64,000 bases of DNA, taken from NCBI RefSeq assembly GCF_004297125.1, contig NZ_SCVD01000039.1, forward strand, positions 124,001-188,000. Reading direction: 5' to 3'. The position numbers and the translations under genes are program-made. Positions 1 to 8,817 of the stretch are shown here, in pieces (the stretch's first letter is position 1; each line of letters starts with the position of its first letter). The notes below the pieces were generated by a model. The model made no database searches. It saw only the letters and a list, made by a program, of their open reading frames with translations, and was not told the DNA's origin. The stretch is from Phenylobacterium sp. Lineage in GTDB: Bacteria > Pseudomonadota > Alphaproteobacteria > Caulobacterales > Caulobacteraceae.

Positions 1-1418
1 GCGTTCAGCAGCGGCCAGTCGGAGACCGCGTCGGTGCCGTCGCGCATGGCCTCGGTCTCGCGGTTGGGAGAGGCGACGGAGCCTGAGTCGAGGTGATCGC
101 GGCCGATGACGATGGGGGCCTTCAGCTCGCCCGAGGCGACCATCTCGTTGAACGCCAAGCCCAGCCGGTCGCGCTCGCCCAGACCCACCCAGCAGATGCG
201 GGCAGGCAGACCCTGGAACTTGATCTTTTTGGCCGCCATGTCGAGCCAGTTGTGCAGGTGCGGATTGTCAGGGATCAGTTCCTTCACCTTGGCGTCGGTC
301 CTGGCGATGTCCTCGGGATCGCCCGACAGGGCCGCCCAGCGGAACGGGCCGATGCCGCGGCAGAACAGCGGGCGGATGTAGGCCGGCACGAAGCCCGGGA
401 AGTCGAAGGCGTTGGCGACCCCCGCCTCCTTGGCCATCTGGCGGATGTTGTTGCCGTAGTCGACGGTGGGGACGCCCGCCGCCTGGAAGTCCAGCATCGC
501 CTGGACGTGCTCGGCCATGGAGGCCCGGGCGGCTTCCTCGACCTGCTTGGGATCCTGGTCGCGCATGGCGGCCCAGCGTTCCAGGGTCCAGCCCTTGGGC
601 AGGTAGCCGTTCACCGGGTCGTGGGCAGAGGTCTGGTCGGTGAGCAGGTCGGGCTGCACGCCACGGGTGAACAGCGCGGGCAGCAGCTCGGCGGCGTTGC
701 CCAGCAGGCCGACCGAAATCGGGGTCTTGTCGCGACAGGACTGTTCGATCCAGGCCAGGGCTTCGTCCACGTCGGTGGTCGCCCGGTCGAGGTAGCCGGT
801 GCGCAGGCGCATATCGATGCTGGACTGCTGGCACTCGATCGCAAGGCAAGAGGCGCCTGCCATCACCGCCGCCAGCGGCTGGGCGCCGCCCATGCCGCCC
901 AGGCCGGCGGTCAGCAGCCAGCGGCCGGAGAGGTCGCCGGCATAGTGCTGGCGCCCCATCTCGACGAAGGTCTCATAGGTGCCCTGAACGATGCCTTGGG
1001 CGCCGATGTAGATCCAGGAGCCGGCGGTCATCTGGCCGTACATGGCCAGGCCCTTGCGATCGAGCTCGTTGAAGTGGTCCCAGGTGGCCCAGCGCGGCAC
1101 GAGGTTCGAGTTGGCGATCAGCACGCGCGGCGCATCGGCGTGGGTGCGGAACACGCCCACCGGCTTGCCCGACTGCACCAGCAAGGTCTCGTCGTCCTCC
1201 AGCCGGCGCAGCGTCTCGACGATCTTGTCGAAGCTCTCCCAGTCGCGCGCCGCCCGCCCGATCCCGCCATAGACCACCAGCTCCTCCGGGCGCTCGGCTA
1301 CGTCGGGGTGCAGGTTGTTCATCAGCATCCGCAGGGGCGCTTCGGTGAGCCAGCTCTTGCAGGAGAGCTCGGTCCCGGTGGCGGGGCGGATCACACGGGT
1401 CTTGTCGAGGCGGGTCAT
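1..1418 (-). CDS. hutU: Urocanate hydratase (urocanase), 3' end outside the window
   Basis: Second enzyme of histidine breakdown: adds water across urocanate to give imidazolonepropionate, using tightly bound NAD+ as an electrophile; cytosolic. About 472 of an expected ~555 residues are visible; the C-terminus lies beyond base 1. The protein begins MTRLDKTRVIRPATG and carries the glycine-rich NAD-binding motif GLGGMGGAQ near residues 172-180, the family stretch GQMTAGSWIYIG near 128-139, and YIRPLFCRGIGPFRW near 347-361. Its ATG overlaps the hutG stop by 4 bp (ATGA), so it is the last gene of the hutI-hutH-hutG-hutU operon. Assignment is firm from the motifs and the operon. Confidence 0.97.
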   Translation of the reverse strand, partial: MTRLDKTRVIRPATGTELSCKSWLTEAPLRMLMNNLHPDVAERPEELVVYGGIGRAARDWESFDKIVETLRRLEDDETLLVQSGKPVGVFRTHADAPRVLIANSNLVPRWATWDHFNELDRKGLAMYGQMTAGSWIYIGAQGIVQGTYETFVEMGRQHYAGDLSGRWLLTAGLGGMGGAQPLAAVMAGASCLAIECQQSSIDMRLRTGYLDRATTDVDEALAWIEQSCRDKTPISVGLLGNAAELLPALFTRGVQPDLLTDQTSAHDPVNGYLPKGWTLERWAAMRDQDPKQVEEAARASMAEHVQAMLDFQAAGVPTVDYGNNIRQMAKEAGVANAFDFPGFVPAYIRPLFCRGIGPFRWAALSGDPEDIARTDAKVKELIPDNPHLHNWLDMAAKKIKFQGLPARICWVGLGERDRLGLAFNEMVASGELKAPIVIGRDHLDSGSVASPNRETEAMRDGTDAVSDWPLLN

Positions 1419-2227
1419 GCTTTGGCGAAGTCCAGGCAGGCGTTGAGGACGTTGGTCAGGGCAGCGCGCATCGGGGCGGCACGCACCTCGACGTAGGGCG
1501 TGGGCCAGATGGCCGAGGTCAGCAGGCCGGGCGGCTCGTCCATGTAGCCGCGGCAGGCGAGCTCCATCTGGATGGCATGGACGCCGTCGGCCGGGCGACC
1601 GTAGTGGCGGGTGGTCCAGCCGCCTTTGAACCGGCCGTTGGTGACCCGGCTGAACGCGCTGGCGCCGCACGCGGTCTCGACCGCAGCGGTCAGGTCCGGG
1701 TCGCAGCTCGCGCCGGAGTTGGTCCCGATGTTGAAGTTGGGCAGCAGGTCGTCGAACAGCCGCGGGATCGCCGAGCGGATCGAGTGCGCCTCGTACAGCA
1801 CCACGCGCCCGTGGATCGCACGCAGCCGGTCGAGTTCGGCCTGCAAGGCGGCGTGGTAGGGATCGAAGTAGTCTGCCCGCCGCTGGGCGATCTCAGCCTC
1901 GTCGGGCTCACGCCTCCGGTACAGCGGCTCGCCGTCGAAGGTGCTCGTGGGGCAGAGCCCCGTGGTCGCCTGACCCGGATAAAGCGACGCGCCCGACGGG
2001 TCGCGGTTCACGTCGATGACGGTGCGGCTGATCCCCGTGCGGATCGTCGTCGCGCCCAGCGACGGGGCGAAGTCGTACAGCCTCTCGATCCACCAGTCGG
2101 CGTCCTTGCGGGCCAGCCAGGGCGAGATCAGCCGCGCCGCGATCCCCGTCGGCAGGTCAGTCCCGGTGTGCGGGAAGCTGACGACCAGAGGTGCGTCGCC
2201 ACGATGGATCTGCAGCCAATCGGTCAT
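1415..2227 (-). CDS. hutG: N-formylglutamate deformylase
   Basis: Final step of the five-step histidine pathway: hydrolyses N-formyl-L-glutamate to glutamate and formate. The 270-residue protein starts MTDWLQIHRGDAPLVVSFPH and has the N-formylglutamate amidohydrolase fold signatures: SFPHTGTDLP near the N-terminus, DVNRDPSG (substrate-binding Arg/Asp), LYEAHSIRS and NGRFKGGWTTRHYG, matching the family's metal-binding histidines. An in-frame extension upstream is possible, but the ATG used here overlaps the hutH stop (ATGA) exactly like the next junction, which decides the start. HutG together with HutF shows the two-step formimidoylglutamate route rather than direct formamide release. Confidence 0.95.
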   Translation of the reverse strand: MTDWLQIHRGDAPLVVSFPHTGTDLPTGIAARLISPWLARKDADWWIERLYDFAPSLGATTIRTGISRTVIDVNRDPSGASLYPGQATTGLCPTSTFDGEPLYRRREPDEAEIAQRRADYFDPYHAALQAELDRLRAIHGRVVLYEAHSIRSAIPRLFDDLLPNFNIGTNSGASCDPDLTAAVETACGASAFSRVTNGRFKGGWTTRHYGRPADGVHAIQMELACRGYMDEPPGLLTSAIWPTPYVEVRAAPMRAALTNVLNACLDFAKA

Positions 2228-3753
2228 GCGACCGCCGGCAACGGCAGCGTCGCCGCCTTTACAACATCGCCCTCGCACACCAGTCCGCTCGCCAGAGCGA
2301 TGTCCGGGTGGAAGTGCCGGTCGTCCTCCAGGTGCGGGACGTAGGCGCGGAGCAGCCGTCGCACGCTCTCCAGCGCCGGGCTCGAGGTCAGGGGGCTATG
2401 GAAGTCGCAGCCCTGCGCGGCCGCCAGCAGCTCGATCCCCACCACCGACTGCACGTTCTTCGCCATCGCCATCAGCCGCCGCGCGCCGTGGGCGGCCATC
2501 GAGACGTGGTCCTCCTGGTTGGCCGAGGTCGGGATGGAGTCGACGCTGGCCGGGTAGGCCATCTGCTTGTTCTCGGAGACCAGCGCCGCGGCCGTCACCT
2601 GCGGGATCATGAAGCCCGAGTTGAGCCCGGGCTTCGGCGTCAGGAACGCCGGCAGTCCCGACAGCGCCGGGTCCACCAGCATGGCTACCCGCCGCTCGGC
2701 GAGACTGCCGATCTCGCACAAGGTCAGTGCGATCATGTCGGCCGCGAAGGCCACCGGCTCGGCGTGGAAGTTGCCGCCCGACAGCGCCTCGTCGGTATCC
2801 GAGAAGATCAGCGGATTGTCCGAGACGCCGTTGGCCTCATAGCCCAGCGTCGTCGCCGCCTGGCGCAGCACGTCCAGCGCCGCCCCCATCACCTGTGGCT
2901 GGCAGCGCAGGCAGTAGGGGTCCTGCACCCGCTCGTCGTCCTTCAGGTGCGAGGCGCGGATCGCCGATCCGGCCATCAGCGCCCGCAGCGCATCACCCGC
3001 CTCGATCTGCCCGGGCTGGCGGCGCAGCACGTGGATCCGGTGGTCGAACGGCGTGTCCGAGCCCTTGGCCGCCTCGGTCGAGAGCGCGCCGGTCACCAGC
3101 GCCGCCTGGAACACCCGCTCGGCCTCGAACAGACCGGCCAGCGCGTTAGCCGTCGAGAACTGTGTGCCGTTCAGCAGCGCCAGGCCCTCCTTGGGCCCCA
3201 GCGTCAGCGGCGCTAGGCCCGCATCGGCCAGCGCCTTCGCCGCCGAGGTCCGCACGCCCGCCACGTCAATCGCGCCGACGCCGATCATCGCAGCCGCCAT
3301 GTGCGCCAGCGGGGCCAGGTCGCCCGACGCACCCACGGAACCCTGCGCCGGGATCACCGGCGTCAGACGCTTGGCGAGCAGCGCCTCCAGCAGCGCGATG
3401 GTGGCCGGCGCCACGCCCGAGGCGCCCTGCGCCAGGCTGGCCAGCTTCAACGCCAGCATCAACCGCGCGACCGGCTCGGGCGACGGCTCGCCGACGCCGG
3501 CGGCATGGCTCAGAACGATGTTGCGCTGGAGGGTCGCGAGGTCCTCTTCCCCGATCCGCACCGAGGCCAGCTTCCCGAAGCCGGTGTTGATCCCATAGGC
3601 CGGCTCGCCCTTGGCCACGATCCGGCCGACGGCCGCGGCGCTGGCCGCGATGGCCGCCGCGCTGCGGGGGTCCAGGCGCACGCCGGCGCCGCGATAGATC
3701 GCGCGCCACTCGCTGAGGGGAACGTCGCCGGGGCGGAGCGTCACCGCGTCCAT
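2224..3753 (-). CDS. hutH: Histidine ammonia-lyase (histidase)
   Basis: Deaminates L-histidine to trans-urocanate, the committing step of the pathway. The 509-residue protein contains the Ala-Ser-Gly triad at residues 142-144 (context GSVGASGDLAPLAH), which cyclises autocatalytically into the MIO electrophile, and the family signatures YGINTGFGKL near residue 53 and SADQED-type SANQEDHVSMAAHGARR towards the C-terminus. Length is typical (about 510). The chosen ATG gives the canonical N-terminus MDAVTLRPGDVPLSEW and overlaps the 3' end of hutI by 13 bp, indicating translational coupling. Confidence 0.97.
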   Translation of the reverse strand: MDAVTLRPGDVPLSEWRAIYRGAGVRLDPRSAAAIAASAAAVGRIVAKGEPAYGINTGFGKLASVRIGEEDLATLQRNIVLSHAAGVGEPSPEPVARLMLALKLASLAQGASGVAPATIALLEALLAKRLTPVIPAQGSVGASGDLAPLAHMAAAMIGVGAIDVAGVRTSAAKALADAGLAPLTLGPKEGLALLNGTQFSTANALAGLFEAERVFQAALVTGALSTEAAKGSDTPFDHRIHVLRRQPGQIEAGDALRALMAGSAIRASHLKDDERVQDPYCLRCQPQVMGAALDVLRQAATTLGYEANGVSDNPLIFSDTDEALSGGNFHAEPVAFAADMIALTLCEIGSLAERRVAMLVDPALSGLPAFLTPKPGLNSGFMIPQVTAAALVSENKQMAYPASVDSIPTSANQEDHVSMAAHGARRLMAMAKNVQSVVGIELLAAAQGCDFHSPLTSSPALESVRRLLRAYVPHLEDDRHFHPDIALASGLVCEGDVVKAATLPLPAVA

Positions 3754-4961
3754 GTGGTCTGGCCTCCGAATACGCGGGAATGCAGGGGGTTGAAGCCGAC
3801 GCGGTAGACGAGCTCGGCGGGACGCTCGACGTCCCAAATGGCCAGGTCGCAGGCCTTGCCGACTTCAAGGCTCCCCAGGTGGTCCAACCGGCCCAGCGCG
3901 CGCGACGCCTCGCGGGTCACGCCGGCCAGGCACTCATCCACGGTCAGCCGGAACAGGGTCGCGGCCATGTTCATCGTCAGCAGTTGCGAGGTCATCGGCG
4001 AGGTGCCCGGATTGCAGTCGGTCGCCAGCGCCATCGGCACGCCGGCCGCGCGCAGCGCCTCGATCGGCGGCAGCTTCGTCTCGCGCACGAAGTAGTAGGC
4101 GCCGGGGAGCAACGTCGCGACGGTCCCGGCCGCCGCCATCGCCGCGATCCCGGCGTCGTCCAGGTGCTCCAGGTGGTCGGCCGACAGCGCCCCGAACTCC
4201 GCCGCCAGCGCAGCGCCGTTCAGGTTCGACAGTTGCTCGGCATGCAGCTTCACGGGCAATCCATGAGCCCGCGCCGCCTCGAACACGCGGCGCGTCTGCG
4301 CAGGCGTAAACCCGATCCCCTCGCAGAACGCATCGACCGCGTCGGCCAGCCCCTCAGCCGCCGCCGCAGGGATCATCTCGCGGCAGACGAGATCGATGTA
4401 GCCGTCGGCGTCGTCCCCGAACTCCGGCGGCAGCGCATGCGCGCCCAGGAAGGTCGTCACGATCCGGACCGGCCGCACATCCCCCAGCTTCCGCGCCGCC
4501 CGCAGCGACTTCAGCTCGTGCTCCAGCGACAGCCCGTAACCGGACTTCACCTCGACCGTCGTCACGCCCTCGGCGATCAGCGCGTCCAGCCGCGGCAGCG
4601 CCTGCGCGACCAACTCGTCCTGCGACGCCGCCCGCGTCGCCACCATGGTCGAGACGATGCCGCCGCCGGCCCGCGCGATCTCCTCGTACGACGCGCCGGC
4701 CAGCCGCAGCTCGAACTCCCGCGCCCGGTCGCCGCCGTAGATCAGATGCGTGTGCGGATCGATCAGGCCAGGTGTGATCCAGCGCCCGTCGCAATCGATG
4801 GTTTCCGTCGCGTCGAAGTTCGGGGCGTCCGCCGCCGAGCCCGCAAACAGGATGCGCCCGTCGTCGCACGCCAGGACGCCATCTGAAACCTCACCCAGCC
4901 CCGCTCGCGCGGGGTCGCGCAAGGCCAGTCGCGCATGGCGCCAGACCCGTTCGCAACGCAA
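3741..4961 (-). CDS. hutI: Imidazolonepropionase
   Basis: Opens the imidazolone ring of 4-imidazolone-5-propionate to give N-formimidoyl-L-glutamate; an amidohydrolase-superfamily TIM barrel with one metal. Visible ligands are HTH in GLIDPHTHLIYGGDR (near residues 65-79), His in VKLHAEQLSN, His in SADHLEHL and Asp in ATDCNPGTSP. It is 406 residues, as in the family. The start is a TTG: no in-frame ATG is nearby, and GGAGG sits 5 nt upstream of the TTG at 4961, a convincing ribosome-binding site. First gene of the minus-strand hut operon, divergent from hutF. Confidence 0.95.
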   Translation of the reverse strand: MRCERVWRHARLALRDPARAGLGEVSDGVLACDDGRILFAGSAADAPNFDATETIDCDGRWITPGLIDPHTHLIYGGDRAREFELRLAGASYEEIARAGGGIVSTMVATRAASQDELVAQALPRLDALIAEGVTTVEVKSGYGLSLEHELKSLRAARKLGDVRPVRIVTTFLGAHALPPEFGDDADGYIDLVCREMIPAAAAEGLADAVDAFCEGIGFTPAQTRRVFEAARAHGLPVKLHAEQLSNLNGAALAAEFGALSADHLEHLDDAGIAAMAAAGTVATLLPGAYYFVRETKLPPIEALRAAGVPMALATDCNPGTSPMTSQLLTMNMAATLFRLTVDECLAGVTREASRALGRLDHLGSLEVGKACDLAIWDVERPAELVYRVGFNPLHSRVFGGQTTWTR

Positions 4962-5010
4962 GGCATCCTCCAGCCGGTCCCGAGGAAAAACCTAGCGGCG
5001 CCAAAAAGTT

Positions 5011-5024
5011 TTGTATAGACATAA
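5011..5024. promoter_or_regulatory. Candidate HutC operator between hutI and hutF
   Basis: The imperfect palindrome TTGTATAGACATAA lies in the roughly 100-bp gap between the divergent hutI and hutF starts. It has the GT-N-TA-N-AC core typical of sites bound by GntR/HutC-family repressors, and hutC itself is the second gene of the plus-strand operon. A single site would shut off both transcripts until urocanate binds HutC. The assignment is by position and shape only; no second site was seen. Confidence 0.6.
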
Positions 5025-5064
5025 GAGGGCCGCTCGCGGCGTTTTTCGGGCGTTGGCGGGGGTC

Positions 5065-6423
5065 ATGAACGAAACCTTCCTCTGGTGTGCGCGGGCGCTC
5101 CTCCCGACGGGATGGGGCTCCGATGTCCGCCTCACCCTGGCCGACGGACGGATCGCGGCGGTCGCGCAGGGCGTCCCGGCCCAGGCCGGCGATCACCGGG
5201 CCGGCGTGGCGTTGCCGGGCCTGCCGAACCTGCACAGTCATGCGTTCCAGCGGGCCATGGCCGGCCTGACCGAGGTGCGCGGTCCGGCGGATGACAGCTT
5301 CTGGACCTGGCGCGAGCTCATGTACCGGTTCGTCGACCGGCTGGACCCGGAGGCGGTCGAGGCCGTGGCGGCCTTGGCCTTCGCCGAAATGCTCGAAACC
5401 GGCTTCACCCGCGTCGGGGAATTTCACTACCTGCATCACGCCCCCGACGGGACGCCCTACGGCGATCCCGGCGAAATGGCTTGCCGGATCGCCGCGGCCG
5501 CGGCCGAGACCGGCATCGGCCTCACCCTCCTACCGGTCTTCTATGCCCATGGTGGCTTGGGCGGCTTACCGCCGCAGCCCGGCCAGCGACGCTTCGTCAC
5601 CGACCTGGATGCCTACCTCCGGCTGCTCGAGGCCAGCCGCGCCGCCGTGTCGGGCCTCCCCGACGCCGTGCTGGGCGCCGCGCCGCATAGCCTGCGGGCG
5701 GTGACGGAATCGGAGCTTGCGGCGGTGACGGGATTCACCTCCGGACCGATCCACATCCACATCGCGGAGCAGACGCGCGAGGTCGAGGACTGCGTGGCCT
5801 GGTCGGGCGCGCGCCCGGTGGGGTGGCTGCTGGACCGGCTGCCAGTCGATGCTCGCTGGTGCCTGGTGCATGCCACCCACATGACGAGCGCGGAGTGCCA
5901 CCGGCTGGCGCTCAGCGGCGCCGTCGCCGGCCTCTGCCCGATCACCGAGGCCAACCTGGGCGACGGCCTGTTCCCGGCGGCGGAGTACCTGGAAGCCGGC
6001 GGCGCGTTCGGGGTCGGATCCGATTCCAACGTGCGCATCGACGCGGCCGAGGAACTGCGGCTGCTGGAGTATGGCCAGCGCCTGCACCGGCGCGCGCGCA
6101 ACGTCCTGGCCCCGGCGCCTGGGGCCTCGACAGGTGGGGCGCTCTATCGGGGCGCCCTTGGAGGCGGCGCCCAGGCGCTCGGGACGAGCACGTCGCTCGC
6201 CGTAGGCGCCTCGGCCGATATCCTGGTGCTCGAATCCGACCGCCAGACGCGACCCGGCGAGGCCGACGATGCCCTGCTCGACAGCTTCGTGTTCGCGCAA
6301 GGCGCAAAGGCCCTGAAGGAGGTCTGGCGCGCCGGCGTGCGTGTGGTCGAGAATGGCCGGCATCGGCATCGTGACCGAATCGTCGCCCGCTATCGCGCCG
6401 CGCTGGATCGCCTGACCGCATGA
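5065..6423 (+). CDS. hutF: Formimidoylglutamate deiminase
   Basis: Converts N-formimidoyl-L-glutamate to N-formyl-L-glutamate and ammonia, feeding HutG. The 452-residue amidohydrolase shows LPNLHSHAFQRAM (metal HxH), HIAEQTREVEDC, the VHATHMT histidine region and GSDSNVRID (catalytic Asp), all typical of HutF rather than of HutI or atrazine-type hydrolases. Start chosen at MNETFLWC, preceded by a G-rich ribosome-binding site (GGCGGGGG); an upstream in-frame TTG would fall inside the operator. It overlaps hutC by 4 bp. Confidence 0.95.
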   Translation: MNETFLWCARALLPTGWGSDVRLTLADGRIAAVAQGVPAQAGDHRAGVALPGLPNLHSHAFQRAMAGLTEVRGPADDSFWTWRELMYRFVDRLDPEAVEAVAALAFAEMLETGFTRVGEFHYLHHAPDGTPYGDPGEMACRIAAAAAETGIGLTLLPVFYAHGGLGGLPPQPGQRRFVTDLDAYLRLLEASRAAVSGLPDAVLGAAPHSLRAVTESELAAVTGFTSGPIHIHIAEQTREVEDCVAWSGARPVGWLLDRLPVDARWCLVHATHMTSAECHRLALSGAVAGLCPITEANLGDGLFPAAEYLEAGGAFGVGSDSNVRIDAAEELRLLEYGQRLHRRARNVLAPAPGASTGGALYRGALGGGAQALGTSTSLAVGASADILVLESDRQTRPGEADDALLDSFVFAQGAKALKEVWRAGVRVVENGRHRHRDRIVARYRAALDRLTA

Positions 6424-7163
6424 CCGACCTCAAGGACGCGTCTCTGCACAAACGGATCCGCTCGGACATCTCCGAGCGCATCCTGTCGGGCGCCTGGCCG
6501 CCCGGCTACCGGATCCCTTACGAGCACGAGCTGATGGCCGAGTATGGCTGCTCGCGGATGACGGTGAACAAGGCGCTGGCTCCACTGGCGGAGTCCGGGC
6601 TGATCATCCGGCGCCGCAAAGCTGGCTCGTTTGTTTCGCGCCCTCGCATCCACTCTGTGGTGCTCGACATTCCCGACATCCCCGCCGAGGTGACGGCCCG
6701 CGGAGAGCCGTACGGCTACGAACTGCAGTCGCGAAAAGTCCGCCTCGCCGGGCGCCGCGAGATCGAGGAACTCGGGCTGGATCTGCCGGTCGAGGTGCTC
6801 GCGCTGCGTTGCCTGCATCGTGCTAGCGGCCGGCCCTTCGCGCTGGAGGAACGACTCATCAACCTGGCGGCGGTGCCGGAGGCGGCGGACGTCGACTTCA
6901 CGCGGGTCGCCCCTGGCAGCTGGTTGCTCAGCCATGTGCCCTGGACTGAAGCGGAGCACCGCATCAGCGCCGCGAACGTCCCCAGGGCGACCTCCCTCGT
7001 CCTTGGGCTTGAAGCCCACGCCGCCTGCCTGGTTCTGGAACGCCAGACGTGGCGCGGAGACGACCGGATCACGCACGTGCGCCTGACGTTTCCGGGAGAG
7101 GCCTACGACCTGGTGGCGCGTTTCGCCCCTCAGCCGGCGGCGAATCCCGCTGCGCGGCGGTAG
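6420..7163 (+). CDS. hutC: Histidine utilisation repressor, GntR/HutC family
   Basis: 247-residue transcription repressor of the hut genes, released by urocanate in characterised homologues. Residues ~5-70 form the GntR winged helix (ISERILSGAWPPGYRIPYEH then CSRMTVNKALAPLAESGLI); residues ~85-235 are the UTRA ligand-binding domain, with ERLINLAAVP and DDRITHVRLTFPG. The ATG overlaps the hutF stop (ATGA), so regulator and enzyme are co-expressed and probably autoregulated through the site at 5011-5024. Confidence 0.95.
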   Translation: MTDLKDASLHKRIRSDISERILSGAWPPGYRIPYEHELMAEYGCSRMTVNKALAPLAESGLIIRRRKAGSFVSRPRIHSVVLDIPDIPAEVTARGEPYGYELQSRKVRLAGRREIEELGLDLPVEVLALRCLHRASGRPFALEERLINLAAVPEAADVDFTRVAPGSWLLSHVPWTEAEHRISAANVPRATSLVLGLEAHAACLVLERQTWRGDDRITHVRLTFPGEAYDLVARFAPQPAANPAARR

Positions 7164-7702
7164 ACGCGCAAGCGACGCCCGTGCCCAACGCCCGCGTCGG
7201 GACCCGGGACTGTTGGGTGGCAGCGGGGCCGACGAACGCTTTGTAGCCCGCGTATGAGACGCATCGACCACTGCACCTTTGTCCGCGCGCTATCGATGAG
7301 GCTCGACAGCCATCGCCCAAAATCACCGAAAGCGGGCTCGTCGTGTCAGACTCCCTAGGTTTGGAGGGCGTCACCGAGATCTGGCAGCTAACCCGCTAAT
7401 CCTCCTGCTCCGATCAGCCTCTGCTGCCCTCACGCGAGCCCTTGGACCGCGATCCCGACATCCTGCCCGAAGAGAGCACCGCGCGCCGGTGCGCTGCTCA
7501 TCCGGATCAGCCTCCACCGGCTGTTTGGCCGCGGAGTGGTCGGCATCCTCACGTCCGTGGTTTGCCGGTGTCGCCACGGCCCGCGAGCGCAAGCCCGCGC
7601 CGTGGCACGGAGGATGTACTCCTACTGCTCCCGGGTGGCGGACGCCCTGCTAGGTCTGAGGACCTGAGCGCGACATCTCAAACGGCGCGCTCGGCTTCGG
7701 AT
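7164..7702. other. Non-coding gap after hutC
   Basis: About 540 bases without a credible gene. Open frames here have atypical codon composition, no ribosome-binding sites and no recognisable protein motif. I see no hairpin with a T-run, no repeat array and no tRNA. Confidence 0.6.
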
Positions 7703-8638
7703 CTACGAGGGCGCCAATCGTCGCCGGCGACGGAGAGCCGCGCCGACTCCAGCGAACCCGCCGATCATGAGCGCCCAGGTTCCGGGCTCGGGCACTGCGC
7801 CGTTCACCGTTTGCTGCAGGGCGGCAAGGCCGACCTTCTCGGTGGTGCCGGTGTACACGGTGTTCTCCTCGTCGTACTGCACCGTGAAGGTATTCATCGC
7901 GTTGATGAAGCCGCTGCGGTTGGAGATCGACTGCAGCAACGCCACCAGCACGAACGAGTCGCCCTTCTGTATCGTCAGCGCGTTGCCGTCGCAGCCCTGG
8001 GTGATGCCCAGGCTCACGTTGTACTCGCCGCCGGACTGCCCGTTCGAGTTGGCGCTTGCGGACGCCAGCGCGCCGCTGCCGCAGTCGGCTTCGTACACCG
8101 AGGTATCGCCTATCAGCGCGAGGGCGTCGGTGCTGGCGTTGTAGTGGGCGATCGCAGAGAGCGGCAGCACCGTGAGCTTCGCATTCAGGAGGCCGTCGCC
8201 GGCGATCTCGCCGCCTTCCTGGTCGCCCGAGGTGAAGTAGTGCAGCACCCCCTCAAACGCGAGGTCGATGGCCGCGTCCCCCTCGTAGGTGAAGGAGCGG
8301 AAGGCCACGACGCTGGCGCCCGTGCGGGTCTCTGCGCCGGCTGTTGACGCCGCCTTGATCTGGGGCAGATAGCCGTCGCCAAACGACACGGCCGCAGCGG
8401 TGCTTGCGCCGCCCGGGATGCCGTTGGCCGAGGCCGAGAACTCACTGCTCATGCCGCCCAGGTACTGCACGAAGTTCCGCGGGCCAACGCAACTGATCGC
8501 CCCCGGCGGGCAGGGTCGGTTGGTGAAGATCCCCGACGCGCCGTAGGTCGAGGCGGCCGAGGCGGTTCCGGGCAGTGCGAAAACGCACAGCGCGGCTGAA
8601 GCGACTCCTGCTAGGAGTCGCGCATTCATGACAGGCAT
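7703..8638 (-). CDS. Exported PEP-CTERM domain protein
   Basis: 311-residue secreted protein of unknown role. It has an N-terminal signal peptide (MPVMNARLLAGVASAALCVF... to TASA, about 28 residues), a low-complexity Ser/Ala/Gly-rich beta-type body and, in the last 30 residues, the PEP-CTERM sorting tag VPEPGTWALMIGGFAGVG followed by RRRRR. In known systems the tag is recognised by an exosortase and the protein goes to the cell surface or extracellular matrix. The start is set by GGGGAT just upstream of ATGCCTGTC. No exosortase gene is in the window. It diverges from the regulator at 8818 and may be its target. Confidence 0.85.
   Translation of the reverse strand: MPVMNARLLAGVASAALCVFALPGTASAASTYGASGIFTNRPCPPGAISCVGPRNFVQYLGGMSSEFSASANGIPGGASTAAAVSFGDGYLPQIKAASTAGAETRTGASVVAFRSFTYEGDAAIDLAFEGVLHYFTSGDQEGGEIAGDGLLNAKLTVLPLSAIAHYNASTDALALIGDTSVYEADCGSGALASASANSNGQSGGEYNVSLGITQGCDGNALTIQKGDSFVLVALLQSISNRSGFINAMNTFTVQYDEENTVYTGTTEKVGLAALQQTVNGAVPEPGTWALMIGGFAGVGAALRRRRRLAPS
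8601..8621. repeat. 9-bp perfect inverted repeat in the signal-peptide codons of the PEP-CTERM gene
   Basis: GCGACTCCT, 3-nt loop, AGGAGTCGC. It lies 18-38 nt inside the coding sequence, close enough to the start codon for an mRNA hairpin to affect translation initiation. One arm contains AGGAG, which could mimic or sequester a Shine-Dalgarno sequence. May be coincidence of codon use. Confidence 0.5.
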
Positions 8639-8770
8639 AGAAATCCCCAATACTGTCTTCGGCGTTCTCGGCTGGCTGTTGCTTTGACACCTCGGCGACG
8701 AGAGACCCCCCGCCTTGATGTTAGGACCTGGGCCCCACAAATGAATTCCCCGCCGGGGGAGGTAAACGGG

Positions 8771-8787
8771 GTAGACGGCCCGTCTAC
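8771..8787. promoter_or_regulatory. 17-bp palindrome, candidate operator
   Basis: GTAGACGG-C-CCGTCTAC is a perfect inverted repeat (8-bp arms, 1-nt centre) in the gap between the divergent PEP-CTERM gene (start 8638) and the GAF/HTH regulator (start 8818). Size and symmetry suit a dimeric helix-turn-helix protein, most simply the adjacent regulator. No T-run follows, so it is not a terminator. Confidence 0.55.
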
Positions 8788-8817
8788 CTATGAAGGCACG
8801 AACGTTAGCCGGGTCGT

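Noticed and set aside
93..1496. Long plus-strand open frame opposite hutU
   Set aside because: The minus strand encodes urocanase with all family motifs; the plus-strand translation is Gly/Arg/His-rich without any family pattern, as expected from antisense of GC-rich coding DNA.
2191..4886. Long plus-strand open frames opposite hutH and hutI
   Set aside because: Shadows of the histidase and imidazolonepropionase genes, with no ribosome-binding sites and no recognisable domains.
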